Origin: Phycisphaerales bacterium UBA2421
GTDB lineage: Bacteria; Planctomycetota; Phycisphaerae; Tepidisphaerales; Tepidisphaeraceae
Direction: 5' to 3'
Assembly (NCBI GenBank): GCA_002343075.1
Contig: DDRH01000006.1
Coordinates: 1-36,897 of the forward strand
DNA length: 36,897 bases
In this document: positions 24,409-33,327 of the stretch, one piece after another
Layout: each line of letters opens with the position of its first letter
Numbering within the stretch: the stretch's first letter is position 1
Made by a program: the position numbers and the translations under genes
Notes under the pieces: generated by a model
Told to the model about the DNA's origin: nothing
What the model saw: only the letters and a program-made list of their open reading frames with translations
Database searches by the model: none

Positions 24409-25446
24409 TTGAACGCATCAAACACCGGCCAAACACCGTGGCGCGCCCGCTTTGGGGCGGTCATGTTCGCCGCGGTAGCTTTGGCTGCACCGGCTTGCCT
24501 GGCCCACGTCCAGCTTCCCGTCGGCCCCGCCGCGGGCGCCCAGTTTGCGACTGTGCAGGCGGCGATTAATTCGATCCCCGCCGACACAACTCAGCGGCAC
24601 ATCATCACCATCGCGCCGGGAACGTATACCGAACAAATCCGCGTCAACAAGCCCCTGGTAACCCTCCGCGGCGTCGGCGCCACGCCGGGGGCGACGGTGC
24701 TGACCTTCAACCAGGTTGCACAGCCGGGCAATCCGCTGGCCAATGCCAGCACGGCAATCCAGTCAAAGGACTTCATCGCCGACAATCTCACGTTCGAAAA
24801 CAGCGCCGGGGACAATACCGGCCAGGCGCTGGCGATGTACGTCAGGGCCGATCGCGCGATTTTCAATAACGTCCGCTTTCTCGGCTGGCAGGACACATTG
24901 AGATCAGAAACGGGCCGGCATTACTTTCTGAATTGCTATGTCGAGGGCGATGTCGATTTTGTCTACGGCAAGGGCCAGGCGTTTTTTGAGAATTGTACGC
25001 TTTTCGCCAAGTCGGGCGGATACGTCACCGCACAGGCGCGCGAAGGACCGACAGAGACCAATGGCTTTGTCTTTTACCGCGCGACGGTGACGGGTTCGGC
25101 GCCGGCGGGAAGTGTCTATCTCGGACGGCCATGGCAGGCCTACTCGCGATCGATCTTTATCGAGAGCAGCCTCGGCAATGTCATCAACGCCGCTGGATGG
25201 TCGGCGTGGGCGGGAAACAGCAATCACCTCACCAGCTTTTTCGCAGAACACGCCAACACCGGCCCCGGTGCCGCGGGCAGCCGGCCTGCATGGACGTTCC
25301 AACTGGGCCCAAACGACATCGCCCCCTATTCCCGCCAGAACTGGCTGAGCGGCAGCGACGGCTGGGACCCGGCTGCCGCGGTCCCCGAGCCAGGGTTGGC
25401 CCTGCTCGGAATGATCGTTCCGATCCTCTGCTCACGAAGAAAGTAA
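24409..25446 (+). CDS. Pectinesterase (CE8 family) with PEP-CTERM tail
   Basis: 345 aa. The TTG at 24409 is chosen because GGAGG lies six bases upstream and it gives a clean signal peptide (RARFGAVMFAAVALAAPACLA). An in-frame ATG at 24307 is less likely. The enzyme removes methyl esters from pectin (homogalacturonan), releasing methanol. The right-handed beta-helix carries the family residues: Gln139 in GQALAM, Gln161-Asp162 in GWQDTL, Asp183 in DVDFVYG, and Arg240-Trp242 in LGRPW. The C-terminus VPEPGLALLG..SRRK is a PEP-CTERM signal, so the enzyme is probably surface-retained. The pectate lyase gene starts 7 bp downstream, so the two form an operon. Confidence 0.93.
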   Translation: MNASNTGQTPWRARFGAVMFAAVALAAPACLAHVQLPVGPAAGAQFATVQAAINSIPADTTQRHIITIAPGTYTEQIRVNKPLVTLRGVGATPGATVLTFNQVAQPGNPLANASTAIQSKDFIADNLTFENSAGDNTGQALAMYVRADRAIFNNVRFLGWQDTLRSETGRHYFLNCYVEGDVDFVYGKGQAFFENCTLFAKSGGYVTAQAREGPTETNGFVFYRATVTGSAPAGSVYLGRPWQAYSRSIFIESSLGNVINAAGWSAWAGNSNHLTSFFAEHANTGPGAAGSRPAWTFQLGPNDIAPYSRQNWLSGSDGWDPAAAVPEPGLALLGMIVPILCSRRK

Positions 25447-25453
25447 GCCCCAG

Positions 25454-27631
25454 ATGACTACATCCATCAAGCCCGCGCAAAAGAATTCCCGACGATTTGC
25501 GTCGACCGCGGCGGCGATGTGCCTGCTACACGCGTCATTGGCCGCCGCGAGTCTGCCCGCATTTCCCGGCGCTCAAGGCCCGGGCGCAAACGCCACCGGC
25601 GGGCGCGGCGGGGATGTCTATCACGTCACCCGGCTCGACTTCGATCTCAACGGCGTCATTCCCGGTTCACTCAAATACGGGATCAACAACGCCCCCGCTG
25701 CAGGCCGAACCATCGTCTTCGACGTCGGCGGCACTATCTATCAGAACGGCGGTGGGGCCAATGCCTGGTTCCGGTCGGGCAAGAGCAATATCACCATCGC
25801 CGGGCAGACGGCCCCCGGCGCAGGGATCACCATCGCCGGCGTGGGAACGAAATGGACTGGCAACAACGTCATTCTTCGCAACATCACCGCCCGGCCCAAC
25901 AAAGACCCCATCAACCCGACCAGTTTCACATATGACGCATTCGCGCTGCAGCTCACCAACTCGGTTGTCGATCATGTCACGGGCACATGGTTCTCCGACG
26001 AAGGCATCTCGCTCACCGATGCAGGCAACAACACGACCGTTCAGTATTCCAAAATGAGCGAGGGGCTGAACTACGACTCGCACTCTTTCGGTTCGATCAT
26101 TGCCACGGAGGTCGATGGCGCGCACTACGCCTATCACCATAATCTTTATGCGCAAAACGGCTCGCGCATGCCCCGACTCGGCAGCGCAACAGGCTCGATC
26201 GGTGCAGAAACCGAATTCTCGAATAATGTGATCTATAACTGGATCAATCGGGCCGGCTACTCCGGAACCAATCAGAACAGCAGCACGAATTTCATCAATA
26301 ACTACTTCATCAAAGGCAACAACAACGGCGCCACCCTCTTCACCGGCGGCGATGCGGCGACCGCACCGGGTTACACAAAAATCTTTCAGTCGGGCAATGT
26401 TTACGATGGCAACAAAGACGGTACGTTCAATGGCACCGTCGTCGGCGCGGGGAGTTTTGCGGGGAACAAGACGATTGTGGGCGCGCCGTTCGCCATCAAC
26501 GGTGTCGGCGCAGTGGATTCTCCGGCGATCGCATTACAAAGCGTTCTCGACCACGGCGGGGCCAACTGGCAGAACCGCAACCCGATCGACCAGCGAATCA
26601 TTAACGCCGTCCGCAGCGGCACCGAAGAAATCATTGCTGACCTGACCACCGGCCAGCAGGTTGCCGAATGGGCGACGGTTCTGTCGCAACGGGCCGATGC
26701 CGGGGGCAACGCGCCATTTAATCGCCCCGTCAACTTTGATACCGATCAGGACGGCATGCCCGACGCATGGGAAATCTCCCTCGGGCTGAATCCGCTGGTT
26801 GCCAACAACAACGGCGACTTCGACAACGATGGTTACACCGACCTCGAAGAATACATCAACGAACTCGCCGCATGGCCAGCAACTAAGCCGCTGGTGTGGA
26901 ATGGCTCTCATGGCAGATACGCCCTGCAGAGCAATTGGACCGCCAACTGGCAGCCTTCGCGATATGATGCTGTGCATATCAACTCCGGCACCGCGACGAT
27001 CGATGCCGTCGGCCAGGCCGCGGGCACCCTGCAAATCGCGGCGGGGGCGACTGTGCGACTCACCGCCGGCACCAACATTACGCAGAAAGTGCTCGCCATC
27101 GCCAGCAGCGGCCGCCTCGACCTCGCCGACAATGCCCTGATCGTTGACTACGCTTCGATTTCACCTCTCGACAGCATCAAGGAACAGATCTTATCTGCCC
27201 GGAACGGCGGCGCATGGGACGGCAATGGCATCACGAGCACCCTCGCCGATGCATCTGCGTTCACGCTCGGCCACGGCGAAGCCTCGCTCATTCTGGGGCT
27301 GAACGCGGGCGAATTCGGCCTGTTCCGCGGGCAGACCGTCGATGCGACCGCAATCCTGGTGCTCTTCACACGCTACGGCGATGCCACGCTCGATCGGGCT
27401 GTAAATCTTGACGACTTCACAGCCCTCGCCGCCAGTTTCGGCCAGTCCGCAACGTGGTCCGGTGGCGACTTTGACGGCAACGGAATGGTCACACTCAACG
27501 ACTTCACCATCCTGGCAGCCAATTTCGGACTCACCGGCCCCGCAGAGAGCCCGGCCCGCGCTGTCCCCGAGCCAGCGGTCAGCCTGCCGGCCAGCGCCTT
27601 GATTCTAGCCAGCCTGCGCCGCCGGCGGTGA
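25454..27631 (+). CDS. Pectate lyase (PL1-like) with EF-hand, dockerin and PEP-CTERM regions
   Basis: 725 aa. Signal peptide about residues 1-32. The catalytic region (about 33-400) is a right-handed beta-helix starting LPAFPGAQGPGANATGGRGG, with EGLNYDSHS, HHNLYAQNGSRMPRLG (Arg238/Arg241 as candidate catalytic Arg) and NNVIYNW, as in PL1 pectate lyases. It would cleave de-esterified polygalacturonate by beta-elimination. After it come calcium-loop repeats (DTDQDGMPDAWE, DFDNDGYTDLEE), a PEP-CTERM-associated repeat region (about 475-560), a dockerin-like pair (DATLDRAVNLDDF, DFDGNGMVTLNDF) and VPEPAVSLPAS..LRRRR as the PEP-CTERM tail. It acts downstream of the pectinesterase encoded immediately before. 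Confidence 0.92.
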   Translation: MTTSIKPAQKNSRRFASTAAAMCLLHASLAAASLPAFPGAQGPGANATGGRGGDVYHVTRLDFDLNGVIPGSLKYGINNAPAAGRTIVFDVGGTIYQNGGGANAWFRSGKSNITIAGQTAPGAGITIAGVGTKWTGNNVILRNITARPNKDPINPTSFTYDAFALQLTNSVVDHVTGTWFSDEGISLTDAGNNTTVQYSKMSEGLNYDSHSFGSIIATEVDGAHYAYHHNLYAQNGSRMPRLGSATGSIGAETEFSNNVIYNWINRAGYSGTNQNSSTNFINNYFIKGNNNGATLFTGGDAATAPGYTKIFQSGNVYDGNKDGTFNGTVVGAGSFAGNKTIVGAPFAINGVGAVDSPAIALQSVLDHGGANWQNRNPIDQRIINAVRSGTEEIIADLTTGQQVAEWATVLSQRADAGGNAPFNRPVNFDTDQDGMPDAWEISLGLNPLVANNNGDFDNDGYTDLEEYINELAAWPATKPLVWNGSHGRYALQSNWTANWQPSRYDAVHINSGTATIDAVGQAAGTLQIAAGATVRLTAGTNITQKVLAIASSGRLDLADNALIVDYASISPLDSIKEQILSARNGGAWDGNGITSTLADASAFTLGHGEASLILGLNAGEFGLFRGQTVDATAILVLFTRYGDATLDRAVNLDDFTALAASFGQSATWSGGDFDGNGMVTLNDFTILAANFGLTGPAESPARAVPEPAVSLPASALILASLRRRR

Positions 27632-27649
27632 GCGGCGACATGGGTAAAG

Positions 27650-29209
27650 TCAGAAGATGATCGGCCACATCACCCGCAGGCCGCCCCAGATGATGAAGAA
27701 GCCGATGATGTCGAACAGGATCCCGGCGCGCATCATCCGGCCAATCGGCACTAGCCCGCTGCCGTACACAATCGCGTTAGGCGGGGTGCTCACCGGCAGC
27801 ATGAAGCCGTAGCTCGCCCCCAGGCATGCCCCCAGCGCCGGGGGCAGCGGATCGACACCGGCACTCTGGGCGATCGCGATCACAACCGGAATCACCATGT
27901 TCGCCGAGGCGGTGTTGCTCGTTGCTTCGCTGAGAATGATCGCAAGCAGAATCGAAACGCCGGTGAGCATCCACAGCGAGCTTGCCCCGATCTTCGCCGT
28001 CAGTCCTTCGCCCATCGCTTTGGCGACGCCGGTATCAAACATCAGCGAGCCAAGCGCCAGCCCGCCGCCGAAGAGGAGAATCGTTCCCCAGTCGATGCGC
28101 GCTGCCTGCTGCCAGTTGAGTGTAAACTCGGCCTTGCTGAGCCGTATCGGGAGCATGAAGAGCAAGACCGTCGCCGCGATCGCGACAACGGCTTCGGGCA
28201 TGAACTTGCTCATCCACTTGCCCGCAGGGAGGTGGCTGAACCACGGCAGCGCCAGGATTCCAGGCAGAATCCAAAGCGTGACCGCAACCAGAAACGCGAT
28301 CAGTGCATTGCGCTGTCCCGCGCTCCAGGGCCCCAGCCGCTGGCGCTCCCCGCGGATGAACTTCATCATCTCTGCCCCATCCAGCTTTCGGGCGCCCGGA
28401 TCGCGATGCGTCGCCATGAGTACGACAAACAGCGCCGCGCCCATCAACAGCAAGAGTGGGAAACAAAGCGACATCCACTGGAAGAAGGAAATCTCAACTT
28501 TCGTCGCATTCCTGATCATCGCGATGCCGATGAGGTTGGGCGGCGAACCGACCGGTGTACCGATTCCGCCGATGCTCGCACTGTAGGCGATCATCAGCAT
28601 CATGGCCGTTGCCGCCGGCCAGGCGCGGGCGTTCATTGCACCCGATGCGGCCCCGCTGGCCACGCGAACCCTGTGCAGCGCCGAAAGGATGCCAAGCCCG
28701 ATCGGCAGCATCATCGCCGTGGTGGCGGTGTTGCTTACCCACATGCTCAGCAGCGCCGTCACCAGGCCGATGCCCCCAATAATCCCGATCGTGCTCCCGC
28801 CGACCCGTGGCAGTGAAAGAAACGAGAGCGCGATCCGCCGATCCAGCCCATGAACGCTCATCGCCTGCGCCAACATGAACCCGCCGATGAAGACGAAGAC
28901 GATCGGATCGGCAAAATAGGCAAAGACTTTCTTCGCATCGGCCACGCCGAGCATGATGCACAAGATAGCGCCTAGCAGTGCCGTCACCGGCAACGGGATG
29001 ACTTCCGTCACCCACAACACCCCCACCGCGGCGAGAATTGCAGCAAGCTTGCGGCCCTCGGGCGTTAATCCAGGGCAGAGCCAGAACACGACAGCGAACG
29101 CGATCGGCGCCAGAATGACGCCGGCGAGCTTGCGATATTGCTCAAACTTCTCCTCCGCGGGCGAAACAGTGCCTTCGCTCTGATACTCGGTGATCGAATC
29201 CCTGCTCAT
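27650..29209 (-). CDS. SLC13/DASS-family anion symporter
   Basis: 519 aa, with about a dozen hydrophobic segments across its length. Two DASS signatures are present, SNTATTAMMLPI in the first half and SNTASANMVIPV in the second; these re-entrant loops bind sodium and substrate. Family members import di- or tricarboxylates or sulfate with sodium. Substrate cannot be read from sequence. It is convergent with the pectin operon (18 bp between), so uptake of carboxylates made from pectin breakdown is a reasonable but unproven link. Confidence 0.9.
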   Translation of the reverse strand: MSRDSITEYQSEGTVSPAEEKFEQYRKLAGVILAPIAFAVVFWLCPGLTPEGRKLAAILAAVGVLWVTEVIPLPVTALLGAILCIMLGVADAKKVFAYFADPIVFVFIGGFMLAQAMSVHGLDRRIALSFLSLPRVGGSTIGIIGGIGLVTALLSMWVSNTATTAMMLPIGLGILSALHRVRVASGAASGAMNARAWPAATAMMLMIAYSASIGGIGTPVGSPPNLIGIAMIRNATKVEISFFQWMSLCFPLLLLMGAALFVVLMATHRDPGARKLDGAEMMKFIRGERQRLGPWSAGQRNALIAFLVAVTLWILPGILALPWFSHLPAGKWMSKFMPEAVVAIAATVLLFMLPIRLSKAEFTLNWQQAARIDWGTILLFGGGLALGSLMFDTGVAKAMGEGLTAKIGASSLWMLTGVSILLAIILSEATSNTASANMVIPVVIAIAQSAGVDPLPPALGACLGASYGFMLPVSTPPNAIVYGSGLVPIGRMMRAGILFDIIGFFIIWGGLRVMWPIIF

Positions 29210-29459
29210 ACCCTTTCAACTCCTTCCGCCTGGCCGGAGTGATCATCGCGCAGAAGGGTTGCGGTGTCTAACCATTCAAGCGGGCCTGATCGAGCACGAT
29301 TCGGAGTCACCCCGGCACGATCGCGCTCAGCTTCAGGCAGTAACTTGGGGGCACTTCTCCGGTGGTGCGACAAGAATGCCTGCGGATTTACGCAATCTTT
29401 ATTCTCTCACGCAGGCAGATTGGCTAAAATAGGAGATGTATCAACGAAAAGGTTCAGCC

Positions 29460-30833
29460 ATGCTCTCCCGCCGTCAACTGATTTCGTCTGCCGCCGTCTC
29501 GATCGGTTTTTTGGGCGCGCGGCGGCTGTTTGCCGCAATGCCATCGACCCAGCCGGCTTTCAGTGCCGGCTACGGCCCCCTCATCCCCGACCCGGCGGGG
29601 CAGATTGATCTGCCTGCGGGCTTTTCCTACCACATTTTTTCGCGCACGGGTCAGGTCATGGACGACACCCTGCGTGTTCCTGGCATGCACGACGGCATGG
29701 CGGCGTTTGCCGGGCCCGACGGTTCGACGCTGCTGGTGCGCAACCACGAGCTGAGTGCCGATCTGGGTGCCAATGATGCATTCGGCGTCAACAAAGAGTT
29801 GCTCTCGCGCATCAGCCCTGGAAAATTCTACGATTTTGGCTACGGCAAGGGCTGCCCCGGCGGGACGACCACGCTTGTGTACAACACCCGCGAACGAATG
29901 CTCGAACGACACTTTCTTTCCCTCGCCGGCACGCTGCGCAATTGCGCCGGCGGGCCGACGCCGTGGGGAAGCTGGGTGACCTGCGAGGAAACGGTCGTCC
30001 GGGCCAATTCAAAAGATTACGAGAAAGATCACGGCTACAACTTCGAGGTGCCCGCGACTGCCGAAATATCGCTGGCCGAACCGGTGGCCCTGCGGGCGAT
30101 GGGCCGATTTAATCATGAAGCAATCGCCGTCGACGCGAACAGCGGCATTGTCTATCAGACCGAAGACCGGCACGAAGGGCTGATTTACCGATACATCCCA
30201 GTTGAAAAGGGCAACCTTGCAGCGGGCGGCCGACTTCAGGCACTGCGCGCCCGGGACAAAAAGAGTCTCGACACGCGCAGCTGGGAGGCAGCGCGCACAA
30301 TGGAGCCGGGCGAAGCGATCGTGGTGGATTGGGTGGACATGGAAGACATCGATTCACCCACCGACGAACTTCGACTCTGGGGGTTCTATGCAAAGGGCTG
30401 CGCTCGCTTTGCGCGCGGCGAGGGAATGTGGACCGGTGCCGACGGCATTTACTTCGCCTGCACCAATGGCGGCACGCGCAAACAGGGTCAGATTTTCCGA
30501 TACACCCCTTCACCGCACGAGGGCACCGACGCCGAGCGAGAGCACCCCGGCAAACTGGAGTTGTTCATCGAACCCAACGACAGCGACCTGATGCAGAACG
30601 CCGACAACCTCACTATCAGCCCCGCCGGTCATGTGGTGTTCAGCGAAGACGGCGCCGGTGACAACTTCCTCCGCGGCATCACTCCGGGGGGGGAGATTTA
30701 CACCATCGCCCGCAACGCCATGAACAATAGCGAACTCGCCGGCTGCTGCTTCAGCCCCGACGGCACCACGCTTTTTGTCAATATACAAAACCCCGGGCTG
30801 ACAGTCGCTATTTTCGGGCCGTGGGGGTCGTAA
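29460..30833 (+). CDS. PhoX/DUF839-family exported protein
   Basis: 457 aa from the ATG at 29460, which has AAGG seven bases upstream. An ATG at 29436 is in frame, but its AGGAG touches it directly. The N-terminus MLSRRQLISSAAVSIGFLG has a twin-arginine motif, so Tat export is likely. The body is a beta-propeller of the DUF839/PhoX type: DGMAAFAGPDGSTLLVRNHELS, GTLRNCAGGPTPWGSWVTCEE, GRFNHEAIAVDANSGIVYQTED, DGIYFACTNGG and NADNLTISPAGHVVFSED. PhoX enzymes are calcium-dependent alkaline phosphatases loaded with metal in the cytoplasm; many DUF839 members are untested, so phosphatase activity is inferred. Confidence 0.88.
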   Translation: MLSRRQLISSAAVSIGFLGARRLFAAMPSTQPAFSAGYGPLIPDPAGQIDLPAGFSYHIFSRTGQVMDDTLRVPGMHDGMAAFAGPDGSTLLVRNHELSADLGANDAFGVNKELLSRISPGKFYDFGYGKGCPGGTTTLVYNTRERMLERHFLSLAGTLRNCAGGPTPWGSWVTCEETVVRANSKDYEKDHGYNFEVPATAEISLAEPVALRAMGRFNHEAIAVDANSGIVYQTEDRHEGLIYRYIPVEKGNLAAGGRLQALRARDKKSLDTRSWEAARTMEPGEAIVVDWVDMEDIDSPTDELRLWGFYAKGCARFARGEGMWTGADGIYFACTNGGTRKQGQIFRYTPSPHEGTDAEREHPGKLELFIEPNDSDLMQNADNLTISPAGHVVFSEDGAGDNFLRGITPGGEIYTIARNAMNNSELAGCCFSPDGTTLFVNIQNPGLTVAIFGPWGS

Positions 30834-31040
30834 GTTTTTTGGGTCTAAGCGACACCGCCCCCGAGCAACATGCATAGCCAGCCCGCTGGATGTTGATGGT
30901 GCGTTAAGGCATTCCTTGAATCCGGCAAGCCCCTTTGACAGGACCGGTGCGGGGTCAGGCACTTCGGCAGAACAAGCGCCACCCAAGTTCCAGTTGCTGC
31001 GCCAACGACCGTAGTGTTACAATCGTGTGGGAGGTTCGCA

Positions 31041-31952
31041 ATGGACGCTCGCAAAGGCTTTGGGCTGTACGACCTCTTGGTTGCCGCATGCATCTTCATT
31101 CTCGGATCAATCGGTCTGCTTGCATTTGCTGCCGAGACAAGAGAAGACAGTCGGAGAGTGCGCTGCGGCAACAATCTTCGACAGATCGGGTTGGCGATGA
31201 AGCTGTACGCCAATGAGAATCGTGGCGCTTATCCGCGCACCATATGGGACAAAGTCGACCCAACTCCGATTTGGGGAAGTCCGTACGACGACGAGGGGAA
31301 TCCTGCGCCGCCGGACCCAATGCGGGCGGCTCCCGACGAGAGACCGAACCCATTCGCTCTGGACGATAAACCCAATACGCAATACCGCCCACGTCCCAAC
31401 GATGTGACAGCGGCCCTATACTTGCTTATGCGCACGCAGCACATCACATCCGAGGCGTTTGTATGCCCGTTCACCCGCCAGGAACGGTGGGATTTTGGTG
31501 GAGGCGCGCATACGGCAATGTCGTGGACGAATTGGAGCGGAAGACAAGGGATTGCCTCGCATCTTTCGTATAGCTATTGCAACCCGTATCCGAGCGAGTC
31601 GGCTTCAAAGCTGCTGAAGGGCAGTACCGTCGTCGCCGAGACCTTTGCAATAGCGGCCGACATGAATCCGGGCGGTCACGCGTTGCTTGAAGTGACGCTA
31701 CAAAGCAAGGTCGAAGAAAAGCGACGCGCAAATAGCCTCAATCACCAAGGTGATGGGCAGAATGTGCTTTATGCGGATGCGCATGTCGAGTTTAGACCCA
31801 ATCCCTTTGCAGGACCCAAGGGCGATAACATCTACACGTTCAATGGGCCCGAGGTCGCAGAACGAGTGGGTCCCGCGGGTGTGGTTGGTCCCATCTCCGA
31901 CGCCGACGACACCGTACTTCTTCCGACGGCTCACTCGCTAACCAGCAGGTAA
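31041..31952 (+). CDS. Type II secretion-like pseudopilin with a diverged methylation motif
   Basis: 303 aa from the ATG at 31041, with GGAGG six bases upstream. The start GFGLYDLLVAACIFILGSIGLLAF corresponds to the prepilin motif GFTLVELLV, with cleavage expected after Gly6. The usual Glu at position +5 is Asp11 here. CGNNLRQIGLAMKLYANENRGAYP is the conserved segment of planctomycete DUF1559-like pseudopilins, and NVLYADAHVEF is the typical C-terminal strand (usually ADGH). Such proteins are abundant in planctomycetes and probably act at the envelope; no secretion ATPase or peptidase is nearby. The 200 bp upstream hold nothing recognised. Confidence 0.85.
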   Translation: MDARKGFGLYDLLVAACIFILGSIGLLAFAAETREDSRRVRCGNNLRQIGLAMKLYANENRGAYPRTIWDKVDPTPIWGSPYDDEGNPAPPDPMRAAPDERPNPFALDDKPNTQYRPRPNDVTAALYLLMRTQHITSEAFVCPFTRQERWDFGGGAHTAMSWTNWSGRQGIASHLSYSYCNPYPSESASKLLKGSTVVAETFAIAADMNPGGHALLEVTLQSKVEEKRRANSLNHQGDGQNVLYADAHVEFRPNPFAGPKGDNIYTFNGPEVAERVGPAGVVGPISDADDTVLLPTAHSLTSR

Positions 31953-32109
31953 CAGAACCGCGGAGACTGGGCTTCTCGCCCTCCCAATCGCAGTCGCTCG
32001 CCGGCCCAGAATGCGTGTGCCAGTGCAACTCGCAGATTCAAGAATGCACACTTCTGCGGCATCCGGATTTCGGCATTGATTCGGGTGACTCGCTTCGCCG
32101 TTGGTCAGT

Positions 32110-33081
32110 TCAGAGTTTTGCACTCGTCGCCACCGCAATCGTCCGTTCCTTGCCCGCGACGGCGCAATAGTAGTGGTAGACCACGCCATTGTGCTTCAAT
32201 AGCCACGGCTTATGTGCAAAGGTGCTGTCAAATGGTTCGCTGGGTTCGATGAGGTGCGGGCCGTCCCACTTCGTCCAGTTCACCATGTCGCGACTGACGG
32301 CGAAGGTGTCGAATGCCTGGGGCTTCCAGACGTGCCCGAAGTAAAACATCACCCACAAATCGCCCATGCGGACTACCTGTGGGTCGCCGCTGATGCCGGT
32401 GAGGTTGTCGATCACCGGGCCTTCGCCGAAGCGACGCCACTGAATCATATCGTCTGAGAGCGCCATCCCGATCCGTTCCCACCCGCGGCCCTCCTGCTTG
32501 CCGTTGTAGTACATGACAAACCGGCTGCCGAGTGATTTTGCCTCGTCGAGGATGATCTGGCTCTTGTAAAGCGTCTTCTTCTCGAAAGCGCGCACGTCGG
32601 GCTGAAACGGTGACAGCACTGGATTGGCTTCGACGCGATGCCATTCGGCAACCTTGTCGGGTGCGCGCGTCCACGCCATGCCGATCGATAGCGGATCGGG
32701 CTCATAGCCCTGCAGTGCCCCGCCGATGTAGCTGAGCCAGTATTTGTCATCGTGCGTCCGCGGTGCCATCGACCCGCCCCAGGTGTGATCAATCAGCGCC
32801 ATCCCGCCGTCGGCCTGCCATTTGTCCCACACATCACCCTCGCGAAAGGAAAGAATCTTTCCCAAAGGCTGCCACTGCAGCAGATCGTCGGACCGAGCAA
32901 GGTGGGTTTCGTAACCCACCTTGTTCATGCAGACGTACATCATCAGCCACTGGTCTTTCATTCGAAACACGCAGGGGCAATCAACCGCATCGCCATCAGG
33001 CCCCCGGAGGATGACGCCGTGCTTATGGGGCGTCTTCACTTCATCATAGACGGCTTCGAGTTCGGATTGAGTCACTTCCAT
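32110..33081 (-). CDS. Five-bladed beta-propeller glycosidase-like protein (GH43/GH32/GH130-like)
   Basis: 323 aa from the ATG at 33081, which has GGAG upstream. The open frame continues to 33207 but reads into a repeat. Blade-like repeats are visible: GPDGDAVDCPCVFRMKDQW then SDDLLQWQPLG; MALSDDMIQWRRFG; GDPQVVRMGDLWVMFYFG then SRDMVNWTKW. These are characteristic of GH43, GH32 and GH130 propellers, which have a catalytic Asp in the first blade and Glu later. I see no signal peptide, so it is probably cytoplasmic. The specific family and sugar cannot be settled by eye. Confidence 0.75.
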   Translation of the reverse strand: MEVTQSELEAVYDEVKTPHKHGVILRGPDGDAVDCPCVFRMKDQWLMMYVCMNKVGYETHLARSDDLLQWQPLGKILSFREGDVWDKWQADGGMALIDHTWGGSMAPRTHDDKYWLSYIGGALQGYEPDPLSIGMAWTRAPDKVAEWHRVEANPVLSPFQPDVRAFEKKTLYKSQIILDEAKSLGSRFVMYYNGKQEGRGWERIGMALSDDMIQWRRFGEGPVIDNLTGISGDPQVVRMGDLWVMFYFGHVWKPQAFDTFAVSRDMVNWTKWDGPHLIEPSEPFDSTFAHKPWLLKHNGVVYHYYCAVAGKERTIAVATSAKL

Positions 33082-33140
33082 TCTCACTCCACTTCGCTGC
33101 TTGAGTAGACAGCCTTGCGCATCCACGCTGCAGAGAGAGA

Positions 33141-33300
33141 ACCACCATGGCACCAAGGCACCAAGAACTGCAAAGAGAGATTGAAACTCAAAGCTCGCGA
33201 ACAGCACGAAGGCAGAAACGAGAAGATTGGGATTGAACTCCTGGACAGATTCATGATGGCATCCACCCTCTCTCCTTCTTGCCTTGTAGCCTTGGTGGTA
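33141..33300. repeat. Imperfect inverted repeat between two genes
   Basis: ACCACCATGGCACCAAGGCA (33141-33160, continuing CCAAGA) is matched in inverted orientation by GCCTTGTAGCCTTGGTGGTA (33281-33300). The CACCAAGGCACCAAG wording is a commonly seen intergenic repeat (recalled, not searched). It fills most of the 246-bp gap between the propeller gene and glpK. Confidence 0.5.
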
Positions 33301-33327
33301 CGAATGCTTCTTCGCGGGCTTCGTGTT

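Noticed and set aside
24023..24436. Minus-strand ORF of 137 codons upstream of the pectinesterase
   Set aside because: Arg/Cys/Trp-rich composition, no motif, and overlap with the pectinesterase start region.
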